From NCBI RefSeq assembly GCF_000600975.2, contig NZ_KK088652.1, positions 310,001 to 374,000 on the forward strand: DNA of 64,000 nucleotides, in the 5' to 3' direction. This stretch comes from Limimaricola hongkongensis DSM 17492. Its GTDB lineage: Bacteria > Pseudomonadota > Alphaproteobacteria > Rhodobacterales > Rhodobacteraceae. Every line of letters starts with the position of its first letter. Position 1 is the first letter of the stretch. This document shows, in pieces, positions 23,262 through 32,125 of the stretch. The notes beneath the pieces are model-generated. The model was not told the origin of the DNA. It worked only from the letters and a program-made list of their open reading frames with translations, and ran no database searches. The translations under genes and the position numbers were made by a program.

Positions 23262-25052
23262 TCACCCATCTCCCGTGACGGTTTCGAGACGGCGCAGCGC
23301 GGCATCGGCCCCCTGCATCCGGTCCGTGGCGGATTTCTGGCCGATCGGCAGCGACAAGGGCGCCACCGGCGCCAGCGAGCGGGCCACCTCCGCCAGCTCG
23401 GGGCTGCCCGCCAGCATCGGCAGCCGGTCGAGCAGCTCGGCCACCAGCGCCGCATCATTGGCGCGATGCGCCGCCAGAAGCAGCCGGATCGTCCCGGCGG
23501 TGCCCAGATCCGGCCCCAGATCGCGCCACAGCGACACATAGGCATCGCGCGCGGCCCCCCATTCGCCCCGGTCGAACAGCGCCTCGGCGCGCAGCCGCAG
23601 ATAACCTTCGGACGGGATTTCCATGCGCGTGGCGATCACCCCGTCGCCATCCCCCGTCGCGCTCGACAGCCGGGCCTGCAACAGCGCCAGCCGGTCGCGC
23701 AATTCGGGCACCGAGGCGGGCGCCGTGCCCAGCGCCCGCGCCGCCGCCGCGACCTGGCCGCCGCGCAGCAGCGCCTCGGCCTGCGCCAGCCGCAGCGCGT
23801 CGATCCGGCCCGGCGGCACCTCTTCGAGCTCGAGATCATGCATCACCGCGAGCTGGTCGCGGATCGCGGCGTATTCGCGCGCCGCCGCGTCGGTGGCGCC
23901 GATCTCCAGAAGCCGCCCCGCCAGCCGTTCGGCCTGCGCGGCAAAGCCGGGGCGAAATGTCAGCTCGGGCGACAGGTGCCGGTGCGCGGCGACGAATTCG
24001 GCGATCGGCAGCGCGCCGGAGGCGCCCTGCGCGTAGAGATCGGCGATCATCTGGTCGAGCCGGTCGCCGGACTGGCGGGCGGCATCGCTGCGCGGGTGGC
24101 GTCTTTGCACCTCGGTCAGGGCGGTGATCGCGGCTTCGATCTCGCCGCGCCCGTATTCAACCTCGGCCAGCCGCTCCAGCGTCGCCACCTCGAGCGCGTC
24201 GCCGCGCCACAGCCGCCAGCTCTGGCGCAGCAGCACGGCGGCGTCCTCGGGCGGCAGGGTGCCGGTGGCGCGGCCCAGATCGATCAGCGCCAGCCGCGCC
24301 CGCTGTGCCCAGACATCACCGCCCCCCGCGGCCATGGCATAGCTGTCGAAGGCCATGACCGGGTTGCCGCCCGACTGCGCGGCCCGGCCCAGCAGGAACC
24401 GGTAGGCGCTGCCGCCGCGCAGCTCGGGGTGCCGGTCGAACCGCTGCGCGAGGCCATGCGCGGCGTCCCAAAGGCCCGCCTCGATCGCGGCCTCCAGCAG
24501 CTCGGGCAACAGCGCTGCGGCCAGCGCCGGGGCCATCGCGTCGAGCGCCGCGTCCAGATGCGGCAGGTGCTCGGCCGCGCGCTCCACATCGCCCGCGCGC
24601 GCCTGCGCCAACGCCCGCCAGAGCGGGGCTTCGACCCAGCCGCTTGCCGTGTCACCCCGACCTTCGATCAGCGCGCGCAGCGGTTCGGGCGGGGTCTCGT
24701 CGCCGGACAGGCCCCATGCCGCGAGCGCGATCCGGTCGCGCCGCGCGGCAAGCGCGGGGGCAAGCCCGGCCTTGCCTGTCCCGGGCAGGCCCGACAGGAA
24801 AGACAGCGCCTCCGGCCCGAGCGCGTGATCGGCCGAGAGCGCGGCCAGATCGAGCAGCAGCCCGGCGCGGGTCCCTTCGTCTGAGGCCATGGCGAGCGTT
24901 TCGATCAACGCCGCGCGCCGGTCGATGTAGCCCCCGCCCGCCTCATGCGCCGCCACGGGCGCGGGCGCCGTCACCGGCGCCTCGGCGGCAGCGACGTCAC
25001 CCAGCAGGGCAACCCCCAGACATATGCTCATTAATCTTGGCAAATCCGCCAC
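23262..25052 (-). CDS. exported TPR-like protein in the flagellar cluster, unknown function
   Basis: A 596-residue alanine-rich protein. Residues about 8-24 (MSICLGVALLGDVAAAEA) look like a signal peptide, so it is probably periplasmic. The remainder is helical repeats of TPR/Sel1 type (for example YGRGEIEAAITALTEVQRRHPRSDAARQ near residue 325). No catalytic motif is seen. It is transcribed toward flgE and is divergent from flgF; a shared promoter-like element lies at 25074-25104. A GTG start at 25052 or an ATG at 25031 is possible. A role in flagellar assembly is inferred only from position. Confidence 0.75.
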   Translation of the reverse strand: MADLPRLMSICLGVALLGDVAAAEAPVTAPAPVAAHEAGGGYIDRRAALIETLAMASDEGTRAGLLLDLAALSADHALGPEALSFLSGLPGTGKAGLAPALAARRDRIALAAWGLSGDETPPEPLRALIEGRGDTASGWVEAPLWRALAQARAGDVERAAEHLPHLDAALDAMAPALAAALLPELLEAAIEAGLWDAAHGLAQRFDRHPELRGGSAYRFLLGRAAQSGGNPVMAFDSYAMAAGGGDVWAQRARLALIDLGRATGTLPPEDAAVLLRQSWRLWRGDALEVATLERLAEVEYGRGEIEAAITALTEVQRRHPRSDAARQSGDRLDQMIADLYAQGASGALPIAEFVAAHRHLSPELTFRPGFAAQAERLAGRLLEIGATDAAAREYAAIRDQLAVMHDLELEEVPPGRIDALRLAQAEALLRGGQVAAAARALGTAPASVPELRDRLALLQARLSSATGDGDGVIATRMEIPSEGYLRLRAEALFDRGEWGAARDAYVSLWRDLGPDLGTAGTIRLLLAAHRANDAALVAELLDRLPMLAGSPELAEVARSLAPVAPLSLPIGQKSATDRMQGADAALRRLETVTGDG

Positions 25053-25073
25053 GACCCCATGAATTGATCTAGA

Positions 25074-25104
25074 CTATCCTTGATCGGTTTCCGCAACGGC
25101 GCAA
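25074..25104 (-). promoter_or_regulatory. shared flagellar-cluster promoter-like element, copy 1
   Basis: On the minus strand TTGCGC-N17-AAGGATAG, ending about 21 bases before the start of the TPR-like gene. The same arrangement with the same spacing occurs at 33773-33803 and 35136-35166. Confidence 0.5.
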
Positions 25105-25165
25105 CAACAGTCGCAACAACGATGTGCAAGCGTCGGGAATCGTGGGAATCGGGAGACAGGCCGGG

Positions 25166-25912
25166 ATGGACAACAGCACCTATGTTTCATTGTCCCTCGC
25201 CACGGCGATGCGCAACGCGCTCGACGTGACCGCGAACAACATCGCCAACGCCAACACCGCCGGGTTCAAGGGCGAGCGCGTGGTGTTCGACAGCTACCTG
25301 CACCGCGCCAGCGGCACGCAACAGAACCACGAAACCGATTTCCTGATCGACCAGGGCTCCTACATGGACCCCAACCAGGGCGCGATGAGCCGGACCGGCA
25401 ACCCGCTCGATCTGGCGCTGCAGGGCGATGGCTGGTTCGGCTACGAGACCGACAACGGCACCGCCTATGGCCGCGACGGGCGCTTCGCGCTCGATCCCGA
25501 GGGCGCGCTGGTAACGCTGTCGGGGGCGCGGGTGCTCGATCCCGGCGGCGCGCCGATCGCGCTGCCGCCCGATATCGGCGGCGACGTGACGATTTCCGAA
25601 GATGGCACCATCTCGACGCTGGGCGGCGGTGTGATCGGGCGGGTCGGCCTGTTCGAGCTGCCCGACCTGCAGGGCTATGAGCGCATCGGCGCGGGCATGT
25701 TCGTCGCGCCCGAGGCCGGCGACACCGCCCGGGCCGCGGCTGACGGCACCCGCGTCGTGCAGGGCGCGGTCGAGGGCAGCAACGTGCAGCCGGTGGTCGA
25801 AATGACCCGACTGATGGCGATCCAGCAGGCCTATGAGCGCGCGCTCAAGCTGGTGAGCAGCAAGGACGACCTGACCCGCGACATGCTGCGCCGCATCGGC
25901 AGCCAGACCTGA
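25166..25912 (+). CDS. flgF: flagellar basal-body rod protein FlgF
   Basis: Proximal rod component, 248 residues. SLATAMRNALDVTANNIANANTAGFKGERV is the N-terminal rod motif and VQGAVEGSNVQPVVEMTRLMAIQQAYERALKLV the C-terminal one; LALQGDGWFGYE marks the family centre. The ATG at 25166 gives the normal FlgF start (MDNSTYVSLS); 14 extra codons are open upstream. It heads the run flgF-flgG-flgA-flgH-fliL, with 34 bases to flgG. Confidence 0.93.
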   Translation: MDNSTYVSLSLATAMRNALDVTANNIANANTAGFKGERVVFDSYLHRASGTQQNHETDFLIDQGSYMDPNQGAMSRTGNPLDLALQGDGWFGYETDNGTAYGRDGRFALDPEGALVTLSGARVLDPGGAPIALPPDIGGDVTISEDGTISTLGGGVIGRVGLFELPDLQGYERIGAGMFVAPEAGDTARAAADGTRVVQGAVEGSNVQPVVEMTRLMAIQQAYERALKLVSSKDDLTRDMLRRIGSQT

Positions 25913-25946
25913 CCTCTTTTCCCGGACCCGACACAGGAGCCCGACC

Positions 25947-26732
25947 ATGAAAGCCCTCGGAATCGCCGCCACCGGCATGCTGGCGCAGCAGACCAACGTG
26001 GATGTCATCTCCAACAACATCGCCAACGCCAACACCACCGGCTTCAAGTCGAGCCGCGCGGCGTTCCAGGACCTGATCTACGAAACCGTCCGCCGCGAGG
26101 GCGCGCTCACCTCCGAGGCGGGCACGATGCGGCCCACCGGCATCGATATCGGCTTCGGCGTCGAGACGGCGGGCACCGTGCGGCTCAACACCCAAGGCGG
26201 GCTGATGGCGACCGAGAACCAGCTCGATCTGGCGATCGACGGGCGCGGCTTCTTCACCGTGAACCTGCCCGATGGCGGCCAGGCCTTCACCCGCGACGGC
26301 GCGTTTCAGCTGTCGGCCGAGGGCCAGCTCGTCACCCTGCAGGGCTACGAGCTCGATCCCGGTCTCGTCGTGCCCGAGAACACCACGCAGGTCGAGATCT
26401 CCGAGCAGGGCGTGGTCATGGCCTTTGTCGGCCAGGACCCGGTGCCGGTGGAGCTGGGCCGGATCACCATGGCGACCTTCACCAACGAGGCGGGCATGCG
26501 CCAGCTTGGCGGCAACCTGTTGCAGGCGACCACCGCCTCGGGCGATGCGGTCCCCGCCAATCCCGGCGATCCGGGCATCGGCATCCTGCGGCAGGGCTAC
26601 CTGGAGAACTCCAACGTCAACATCATCCAGCAGATCACCGACCTGATCTCGGCGCAGCGCGCCTACGAGATGAACTCCAAGTCGCTGGAGACCGCCGACC
26701 AGATGATGACCGCCGCCAACCAGATCAAGTGA
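25947..26732 (+). CDS. flgG: flagellar distal rod protein FlgG
   Basis: 261-residue distal rod subunit: KALGIAATGMLAQQTNVDVISNNIANANTTGFK at the N-terminus, LAIDGRGFFTVNLPDG, and YLENSNVNIIQQITDLISAQRAYEMNSKSLETADQM at the C-terminus, all textbook FlgG. AGGAG precedes the ATG. Its stop overlaps the start of flgA (TGATG), so the two are coupled. Confidence 0.96.
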   Translation: MKALGIAATGMLAQQTNVDVISNNIANANTTGFKSSRAAFQDLIYETVRREGALTSEAGTMRPTGIDIGFGVETAGTVRLNTQGGLMATENQLDLAIDGRGFFTVNLPDGGQAFTRDGAFQLSAEGQLVTLQGYELDPGLVVPENTTQVEISEQGVVMAFVGQDPVPVELGRITMATFTNEAGMRQLGGNLLQATTASGDAVPANPGDPGIGILRQGYLENSNVNIIQQITDLISAQRAYEMNSKSLETADQMMTAANQIK

Positions 26733-27385
26733 TGCGCTTCGCCGCCCTTTTCATCGCCTTCGCGGCGCCGTTGGCCGCCGCCGCCGCGCCGTTGCCGCTT
26801 CTGGTGGAGGAGCGCGCGCGCGACCATCTCGGGCCGACCCTGCCCGACCGGGCCGAGTTCGAGATCGGCTTTGCCGGCAACCCGCCCGGCGAGGCGGCGC
26901 TGATCGCCGAGTTCTGGATGGACCCGGCCTCGGGGCGCTTCGTGGCCAACGCCATCGACGATGGCGGCGGGCTGCACCGGGTCAGCGGGCTGGCATCGGT
27001 GATGGTGCCGCTGCCGGTGCCGAACCGGCGCCTGATGCCCGGCGAGATCGTCGCCGAGAGCGATCTCGACGAGCTGCGGCTGCCGCAGGCCCGGCTCGGC
27101 GCCTATGCGGTGATCGATCCCGAGGCGGTGATCGGCATGCAGGTGCGCCGGATGCTGCCCGAGGGACGCCCGGTCATGGTGCAGTCGGTGATGCAGCCGC
27201 TGGTGATCGAGCGCGGCGACGAGGTCAGCATCCATTTCGCCGATGGCGCGCTCCGGCTCAAGGCGCCGGGCCGGGCGCTGTCGGACGCGCATCGCGGGCA
27301 GGACGTCCGCATCGTCAACACATCCAGCAACACCACCCTCACCGGTATCGCGACCGCCGAGGGCATCGTGGAGGTCTTTCGTTGA
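26732..27385 (+). CDS. flgA: flagellar P-ring assembly chaperone FlgA
   Basis: Periplasmic chaperone of P-ring formation, 217 residues. A signal peptide (MRFAALFIAFAAPLAAAAA) precedes the SAF-like domain: VPVPNRRLMPGEIVAESDLD, then MLPEGRPVMVQSV and GQDVRIVNTSSNTTLTGIA at the C-terminus, which is the conserved FlgA ending. The ATG at 26732 overlaps the flgG stop; a GTG one codon earlier is also possible. It overlaps the TTG start of flgH by four bases. Confidence 0.9.
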   Translation: MRFAALFIAFAAPLAAAAAPLPLLVEERARDHLGPTLPDRAEFEIGFAGNPPGEAALIAEFWMDPASGRFVANAIDDGGGLHRVSGLASVMVPLPVPNRRLMPGEIVAESDLDELRLPQARLGAYAVIDPEAVIGMQVRRMLPEGRPVMVQSVMQPLVIERGDEVSIHFADGALRLKAPGRALSDAHRGQDVRIVNTSSNTTLTGIATAEGIVEVFR

Positions 27386-28158
27386 GCCGCACCCATCTGC
27401 GCCCCCTGCCCGTCCTGATGCTGGGGGCGGCGCTCGTCTCCGGCTGCGGCGGGGTGCGCGACCGTTTCGACCGCGACCCGCAGACCACGGCGATCGCCGT
27501 GAACCCGGTGACGATCCCCGAGGCCGCCGCCGTGTCGGTGCCGATGCCGCCCCCCGCCCCGCCGCGCGTCTTCCAGCGCGCCGAGGCCGCCTCGCTGTGG
27601 GAGCGCGGCGGATCGGGCGGCTTCTTCGCCGACCAGCGCGCCAGCCAGGTGGGCGACATCCTCACCGTCGACATCCGCATCGACGACCGCGCCCAGCTGC
27701 GCAATGCGGGCCAGCGCTCGCGCGACGGGCAGAGCACGATCGCCTTTCCGACGCTGTTCGGCTACGGCACGCAGATCGACAGGATCCTGCCCGGCGTCGG
27801 CCCCGAGGATCTGCCGCAGGGCGACATCGTCGATATCGGCTCGACCACCGACGTGGCGGGCTCGGGCTCGATCACCCGCAACGAATCGATCGAGCTGAAA
27901 GTGGCGGCGCTGGTGGTGCAGATGCTGCCCAACGGCAACCTCGTCATCGCGGGCCGGCAAGAGGTCAAGGTGAACCAGGAGCTGCGCGAGCTGCGCGTGG
28001 CGGGCATCATCCGGCCGCAGGACATCCAGATGGACAACACCATCCCCTACGAGAAGATCGCCGAGGCGCGCATCACCTATGGCGGGCGCGGCCAGCTGTC
28101 GCGCACGCAAGAGCGCGGCTACGGCGAAGACGCAATGGACATCATCTTGCCCTACTGA
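27382..28158 (+). CDS. flgH: flagellar L-ring protein FlgH
   Basis: Outer-membrane L-ring lipoprotein, 258 residues. A lipobox (LVSGC, lipidated Cys22) ends the signal sequence. The conserved core includes SLWERGGSGGFFADQRASQVGDILTVDI, NLVIAGRQEVKVNQELRELRVAGIIRPQDI and the ending AMDIILPY. The TTG start at 27382 overlaps the flgA stop (TTGA), which explains the rare start codon by coupling. No flgI gene follows in this window; the next gene is fliL-like. Confidence 0.94.
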   Translation: MSRTHLRPLPVLMLGAALVSGCGGVRDRFDRDPQTTAIAVNPVTIPEAAAVSVPMPPPAPPRVFQRAEAASLWERGGSGGFFADQRASQVGDILTVDIRIDDRAQLRNAGQRSRDGQSTIAFPTLFGYGTQIDRILPGVGPEDLPQGDIVDIGSTTDVAGSGSITRNESIELKVAALVVQMLPNGNLVIAGRQEVKVNQELRELRVAGIIRPQDIQMDNTIPYEKIAEARITYGGRGQLSRTQERGYGEDAMDIILPY

Positions 28159-28221
28159 CACGCAATTGCCGCCACGATGCGCGGCGATACAGGGACCGAA
28201 CGCAACCGACGCGATGGTCCG

Positions 28222-28860
28222 ATGAAATCCACGATCCTCATGATTTCCCTGCCGCTGGCCTGCCTCGCGGGCGGTTACGGCGCCGGGATGTATCTTGTCC
28301 CGGCCGAGACCCGCGTGGCCTCGGCCGACCCCGCGACCCTCACCGACGCGGCGCCGGGGCAGCCCGGCGACCAGGCCGCGCTCGGCATTCCGCCCGCGCC
28401 CGTCGACCCCGAAGCCGGCGCCCCCGCGCCAGAGACGGCCAAGGGGTATGGCGACGCCAAGGCCGCCCCGGCCGCGCCGCTCCTGCAGGTCGGGCGGCTG
28501 ACGGTGCCGGTGCTCAAGACCCGCAGCATCACCTACGTCGTGGCCGACATCGCCCTGGCGATGCCGGAGGCGGATCTGGTCAAGCAGGTCGAACAGACGC
28601 CCGAGACGCTGCTGCGGATGCGCGACGCGGTGCTTGCCTCGCTCACCGAGGCGGCGACCACACCGGCCATGTCGGGCCCCACCATCGACACCGAGGCGCT
28701 CTCGGCCCGGGTGCTGGGCGATCTCAGGGCGATCGGCATGCCGGTGGACGAGGTGCTGTTTCCCAACATGTTCAAGCAGGACGTGGCGCGACAGGACATC
28801 CCGCAGCGCAGCGCCGCGGCAGAGCCCGCAGCACCCGAGCCGCAGATCGTCACGCATTGA
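28222..28860 (+). CDS. FliL-like flagellar basal-body-associated protein
   Basis: A 212-residue protein with one N-terminal membrane helix (TILMISLPLACLAGGYGAGMYL, about residues 4-24), a Pro/Ala-rich linker to about 85, then a periplasmic domain (VPVLKTRSITYVVADIALAMPE, TLLRMRDAVLASLTEAA). Size, topology and place resemble FliL, which sits around the stator and supports torque, but sequence resemblance is modest. Last gene of the flgF run; the flgD gene converges on it after 36 bases. The start at 28222 is preferred because it opens the membrane helix. Confidence 0.65.
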   Translation: MKSTILMISLPLACLAGGYGAGMYLVPAETRVASADPATLTDAAPGQPGDQAALGIPPAPVDPEAGAPAPETAKGYGDAKAAPAAPLLQVGRLTVPVLKTRSITYVVADIALAMPEADLVKQVEQTPETLLRMRDAVLASLTEAATTPAMSGPTIDTEALSARVLGDLRAIGMPVDEVLFPNMFKQDVARQDIPQRSAAAEPAAPEPQIVTH

Positions 28861-28896
28861 GGCAGAATGATGGCGGGGCGCGCGGCCCCCGCGCGG

Positions 28897-29562
28897 TCAG
28901 CGCACGCTGATGACGCTGTCGGGCGACACCTCGGCGCCGGTGTCGAGCCCGAGCATCGGCCAGCCGTCGCGGAAGGCCACCCGCTCGACCACGCCCGAGG
29001 CGTAGGTGGAGTGAAAGACCGGTTCGTCCTCGGCATCAAGGGCGGTGATCTCGACCCGGAAATTGCCCGACGGCACCGGCAGCCCTTCGGAATCGTGCCC
29101 GTCCCAGACCACCTCGTGCCGCGCCTCGGCGCCCAGCGGCAGGTTGTCGATGCGGCGCAGCTCGACGCCGTCTTCGCCGAGAATGCGGGCCGACACCTTG
29201 GAGGCCGCCGCATCGAGCGCATAGGAGAACCGCGCTTCGCCGTCGAGCAGCGACAACTGGTCGGTCGGCACCAGCACGTCATGTCCGAGCAGCATCACGT
29301 CCGAGCGCGCGCCGCTGGTGCTCAGCTGCGAAGAGATCTTGTCGAGCGTCTCGTTCGAGGTGATCGACTGCTCCACCTGCGTCAGCTGCGCGAGCTGCGA
29401 CACGAAGGCGGTCGAATCCATCGGCTCCAGCGGGTCCTGGTTGGACACCTGCGCGACCAGCAGCGTCAGGAAGCTGTCGTAATCGGTGGAGAGCTTTTCG
29501 CGCGCGCCGCCGGTCTTCGCGGTCGCGGCGGTCGCGGTGTTGAGCGGGGACAGCGTTTCCAT
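28897..29562 (-). CDS. flgD: flagellar hook-capping protein FlgD
   Basis: Scaffold that caps the growing hook, 221 residues. The N-terminal FlgD motif is clear: DYDSFLTLLVAQVSNQDPLEPMDSTAFVSQLAQLTQVEQS. A Tudor-like/FLG-Ig-type beta region follows (about 95-200), with VWDGHDSEGLPVPSGNFRVEI. It lies 17 bases downstream of fliK on the minus strand, the usual pairing of hook-length ruler and cap. Confidence 0.93.
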   Translation of the reverse strand: METLSPLNTATAATAKTGGAREKLSTDYDSFLTLLVAQVSNQDPLEPMDSTAFVSQLAQLTQVEQSITSNETLDKISSQLSTSGARSDVMLLGHDVLVPTDQLSLLDGEARFSYALDAAASKVSARILGEDGVELRRIDNLPLGAEARHEVVWDGHDSEGLPVPSGNFRVEITALDAEDEPVFHSTYASGVVERVAFRDGWPMLGLDTGAEVSPDSVISVR

Positions 29563-29579
29563 GGCGGGCTCCGGGGATA

Positions 29580-31115
29580 TCAGGTGAACATGTCGAGACG
29601 GCCTTCGCCGCCTTGCGAAACGGGGCCTTGCGCCGGGTCGGGCGCTGCCGCCTCTTCTGGCGCGGCATCGGTCAGGATGGCGGACGATCCGCCGGGGCGG
29701 TCGCGGCGCGGCGGCGCGTCGTCGCGCCGCTCGAAGGAGTCGAAGCTCAGCCGGTCGTCATCGACCCCGGCCCCGGCTTCGCCAAGCAGCGCCGCCAGCC
29801 CGTCACGATCGTCGCGCAGCGCCTGCAGCACGGCCTGGTTCTCGGCCCGGATCACCACCCGAAGCTGACCGGCCTCCTGCGTCAGGTCGATCTCGATCTC
29901 GCCCAGCCCGCCGGGGGTCAGCGCGATCCGCGTGCGCCCTTCGGCAAAGACGGTGCCCTTGATCTGCCCGGTCAGGGCGCGCGCGAAGCCATGCGATGGC
30001 GGCGCGGGTGCGGGGGCGGGCACGGGGGGCGGCAGCATGGCCGCGCGCGGGCCGGGCACGGCCTCCTGCGGCCGCGATGCCGTGGCGCCACCCGGCAGCT
30101 CCGTTTCGCGCGCGGCGGCATCGGTGCCGGAGACGGGCGCTTCGGGCGCGGCCTCCGCGCTTCTGGCGATGGCCTCGCCGATCAGCGCGGCAAAGCCGCG
30201 CGGCGCGCCCGGCGTCTCGGCCTGCGGTGCGCCGGCGGGGGCGGCTGCGCCGGGCCATGCAGTCTCTGACCCCGTCCCCGCCGGGACCGTCGGGGCCGCC
30301 GGGGCCGCCGCCTGCGCGACACCCTCGGGGGGCCGCCCCGCTCCGACGCCGCCCGGCAGGGCAAGACCGGGCGCGGCCATGGTGTCGGGCCCGGCCGGGG
30401 TCACGGCACCGGGGGCCTGTCCTGCGCCGCGCGTCAAAAGCCCCTGCACCGCCTCGCCCGGCATCGCGCCCTTTGAGGCGGGGGGGGCCGCAGGCGCGGC
30501 GAGCGGCGCCATGAGGGCCGGGGCCGGGCGCGCGGCGGCTTCGCGCCCCGCGGGCGCCGCCATCATGACCGGCACGGCGCCCGGAGCAGGCGCGTCGAGC
30601 TTCATGGCCGCCACGACGCTCTCGACCGTGCCGCCGGACGCATCGGCGATGGCCGTGACGATCGCGGCGATGGTGGCGCCCGCCATCCCGACCGTCCCGG
30701 CCATCTCGACCCCGGCGCCCGGATCGGCGCCCTGCCCGCCCGACAGCAGCGCCGCGACACCGGCGCCCAGATCGGTGCCCTGCGCGACGTCGAAGCCTGC
30801 GATCATCTCCTGCAATGCGGTTTGCGTTTCGGCCAGGATCGCGGCCCCGGCCTCTGGCGCGTCGCCCGCGGCCCGCAGCCCCGCGGCACCGTCGCGCAAA
30901 ATCTGTCCTGCCGCGGCCAGCAGGCGGTCGAGCGGCGAGGCGGCGGCGGAGCTTGCGGCGGCGGGTGGTCCCGCCTGCCCTGCGCCCTGATCCTGCTGTG
31001 CCATGACAAGCGCCGCGAAGCCGGTCCCGCCCGGCGGGCCCTGACGCGATGCGCCCCCGGGAACCGCTGTTCCCGGGGCCGCCTGCGAGACCGTCGAGGC
31101 AAGAAGAATGTTCAT
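29580..31115 (-). CDS. fliK: flagellar hook-length control protein FliK
   Basis: A 511-residue Ala/Pro/Gly-rich low-complexity ruler with the conserved C-terminal FliK domain: TRIALTPGGLGEIEIDLTQEAGQLRVVIRAENQAVLQALRDDRDGLAALL (about residues 400-455). Long disordered N-terminal parts are normal for FliK, which measures hook length and switches export specificity. The open frame continues to 31292, but the ATG at 31115 (MNILLASTVSQ) lies 10 bases after the preceding gene's stop and is more credible. flgD follows. Confidence 0.85.
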   Translation of the reverse strand: MNILLASTVSQAAPGTAVPGGASRQGPPGGTGFAALVMAQQDQGAGQAGPPAAASSAAASPLDRLLAAAGQILRDGAAGLRAAGDAPEAGAAILAETQTALQEMIAGFDVAQGTDLGAGVAALLSGGQGADPGAGVEMAGTVGMAGATIAAIVTAIADASGGTVESVVAAMKLDAPAPGAVPVMMAAPAGREAAARPAPALMAPLAAPAAPPASKGAMPGEAVQGLLTRGAGQAPGAVTPAGPDTMAAPGLALPGGVGAGRPPEGVAQAAAPAAPTVPAGTGSETAWPGAAAPAGAPQAETPGAPRGFAALIGEAIARSAEAAPEAPVSGTDAAARETELPGGATASRPQEAVPGPRAAMLPPPVPAPAPAPPSHGFARALTGQIKGTVFAEGRTRIALTPGGLGEIEIDLTQEAGQLRVVIRAENQAVLQALRDDRDGLAALLGEAGAGVDDDRLSFDSFERRDDAPPRRDRPGGSSAILTDAAPEEAAAPDPAQGPVSQGGEGRLDMFT

Positions 31116-31125
31116 CCGCGGCCCA

Positions 31126-31893
31126 TCAGCCCCTGTCGGCGGTTTCGCCCTGCGCGGTCGAGCTGTCGCGCAGGATGGCGTCAAGCCGTCCGCCGATGTC
31201 GCGCAGCCAGCCGTCATGGCCGCGCCCGGCCTCGGCAAAGCCCACCAGCCCGGCCCCGGCCAGCCCGGCGCTTGGCGCGGTAAAACAGGCATCGAGCGTG
31301 GCGAGATAGGCGCGCAGCCGTTCGCAGGACAAGAACAGCGGCCCGTTCAGCAGCCTGTCGGCCTCTGATCCGGGCACCGCCGCGCCGGTCCACAGGCTCG
31401 CCAGCACCGACGCCAGCCCGGCGCGGAACGACGCCGCCACCAGGCCCAGCCGCCGCAGGCGCGGCGTGCGGGCCAGCGCGTCATAGGCCTGCGCCATCAG
31501 GTAGAGCGCATCGGTTTCCCGGTCGGTGGCGAAGACGCCGCGCTGCACGGTATCGACCAGCAGCTCGCCGACCAGACGGCCGACGAGCTGCGAGCGCGCG
31601 GCATCGCCCGCGCCCGGCCGCAGCGCGGCGCGGTCGAGGATCACCACCAGCGCGCCATGCGGCGCGGCCAGCTCCAGCTCCTCTTCGATCACGTCGCCCA
31701 GCGCGAGCGCGGGCAGAAGCTCGGTCTGCTCGGGCAGGACCTGCCCGCCCCTGCGGTCGCCCCGCTGCAGGGCGATGCGCCGCATCGGCAGCATCGCGTC
31801 GAGAATGAGGCCAAAACGCGCCTCGGTGTCACTGGAGCCCGCGCAGGCGATATCGCCCCGCCAGATGGCTTCGAGAAGGTCACTGCTCTGCAT
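31126..31893 (-). CDS. unassigned protein upstream of fliK
   Basis: 255 residues, Leu/Ala/Arg-rich and predicted largely helical, with no signal peptide or membrane helix. Phrases such as LILDAMLPMRRIALQRGDRRGG and RAYLATLDACFTAP are not diagnostic to me. It begins the run with fliK and flgD (10-base gap to fliK) and so is probably a flagellar accessory or export-related cytosolic protein of this lineage, by context only. The ATG at 31893 is preferred; a TTG lies one codon upstream. Confidence 0.65.
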   Translation of the reverse strand: MQSSDLLEAIWRGDIACAGSSDTEARFGLILDAMLPMRRIALQRGDRRGGQVLPEQTELLPALALGDVIEEELELAAPHGALVVILDRAALRPGAGDAARSQLVGRLVGELLVDTVQRGVFATDRETDALYLMAQAYDALARTPRLRRLGLVAASFRAGLASVLASLWTGAAVPGSEADRLLNGPLFLSCERLRAYLATLDACFTAPSAGLAGAGLVGFAEAGRGHDGWLRDIGGRLDAILRDSSTAQGETADRG

Positions 31894-32125
31894 CAATCCG
31901 CCCTGTTACCGGGTCTGGTCGTTGGTCCCGCCCCAGCGCCGCTTTGCGGTTCGCCCGGGCCTTTTGGTCACCACCCCGCCGCGGGCCTGTCCGCGGTGCC
32001 TGTCGGGGCGTATTCATGATCGTATCAGATTGAGGCCGATTTGGGGCGAAGTTCCGCCGATCGCCGCAACCCGGCCATGAACGTGGCCATTGTGCATCAT
32101 GGCGCGCCCGGCGCACCGGGCCGGT

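Noticed and set aside
28874..28896. GC-rich hairpin between fliL-like gene and flgD as terminator
   Set aside because: Short imperfect stem and no T-run on either strand; too weak to list.
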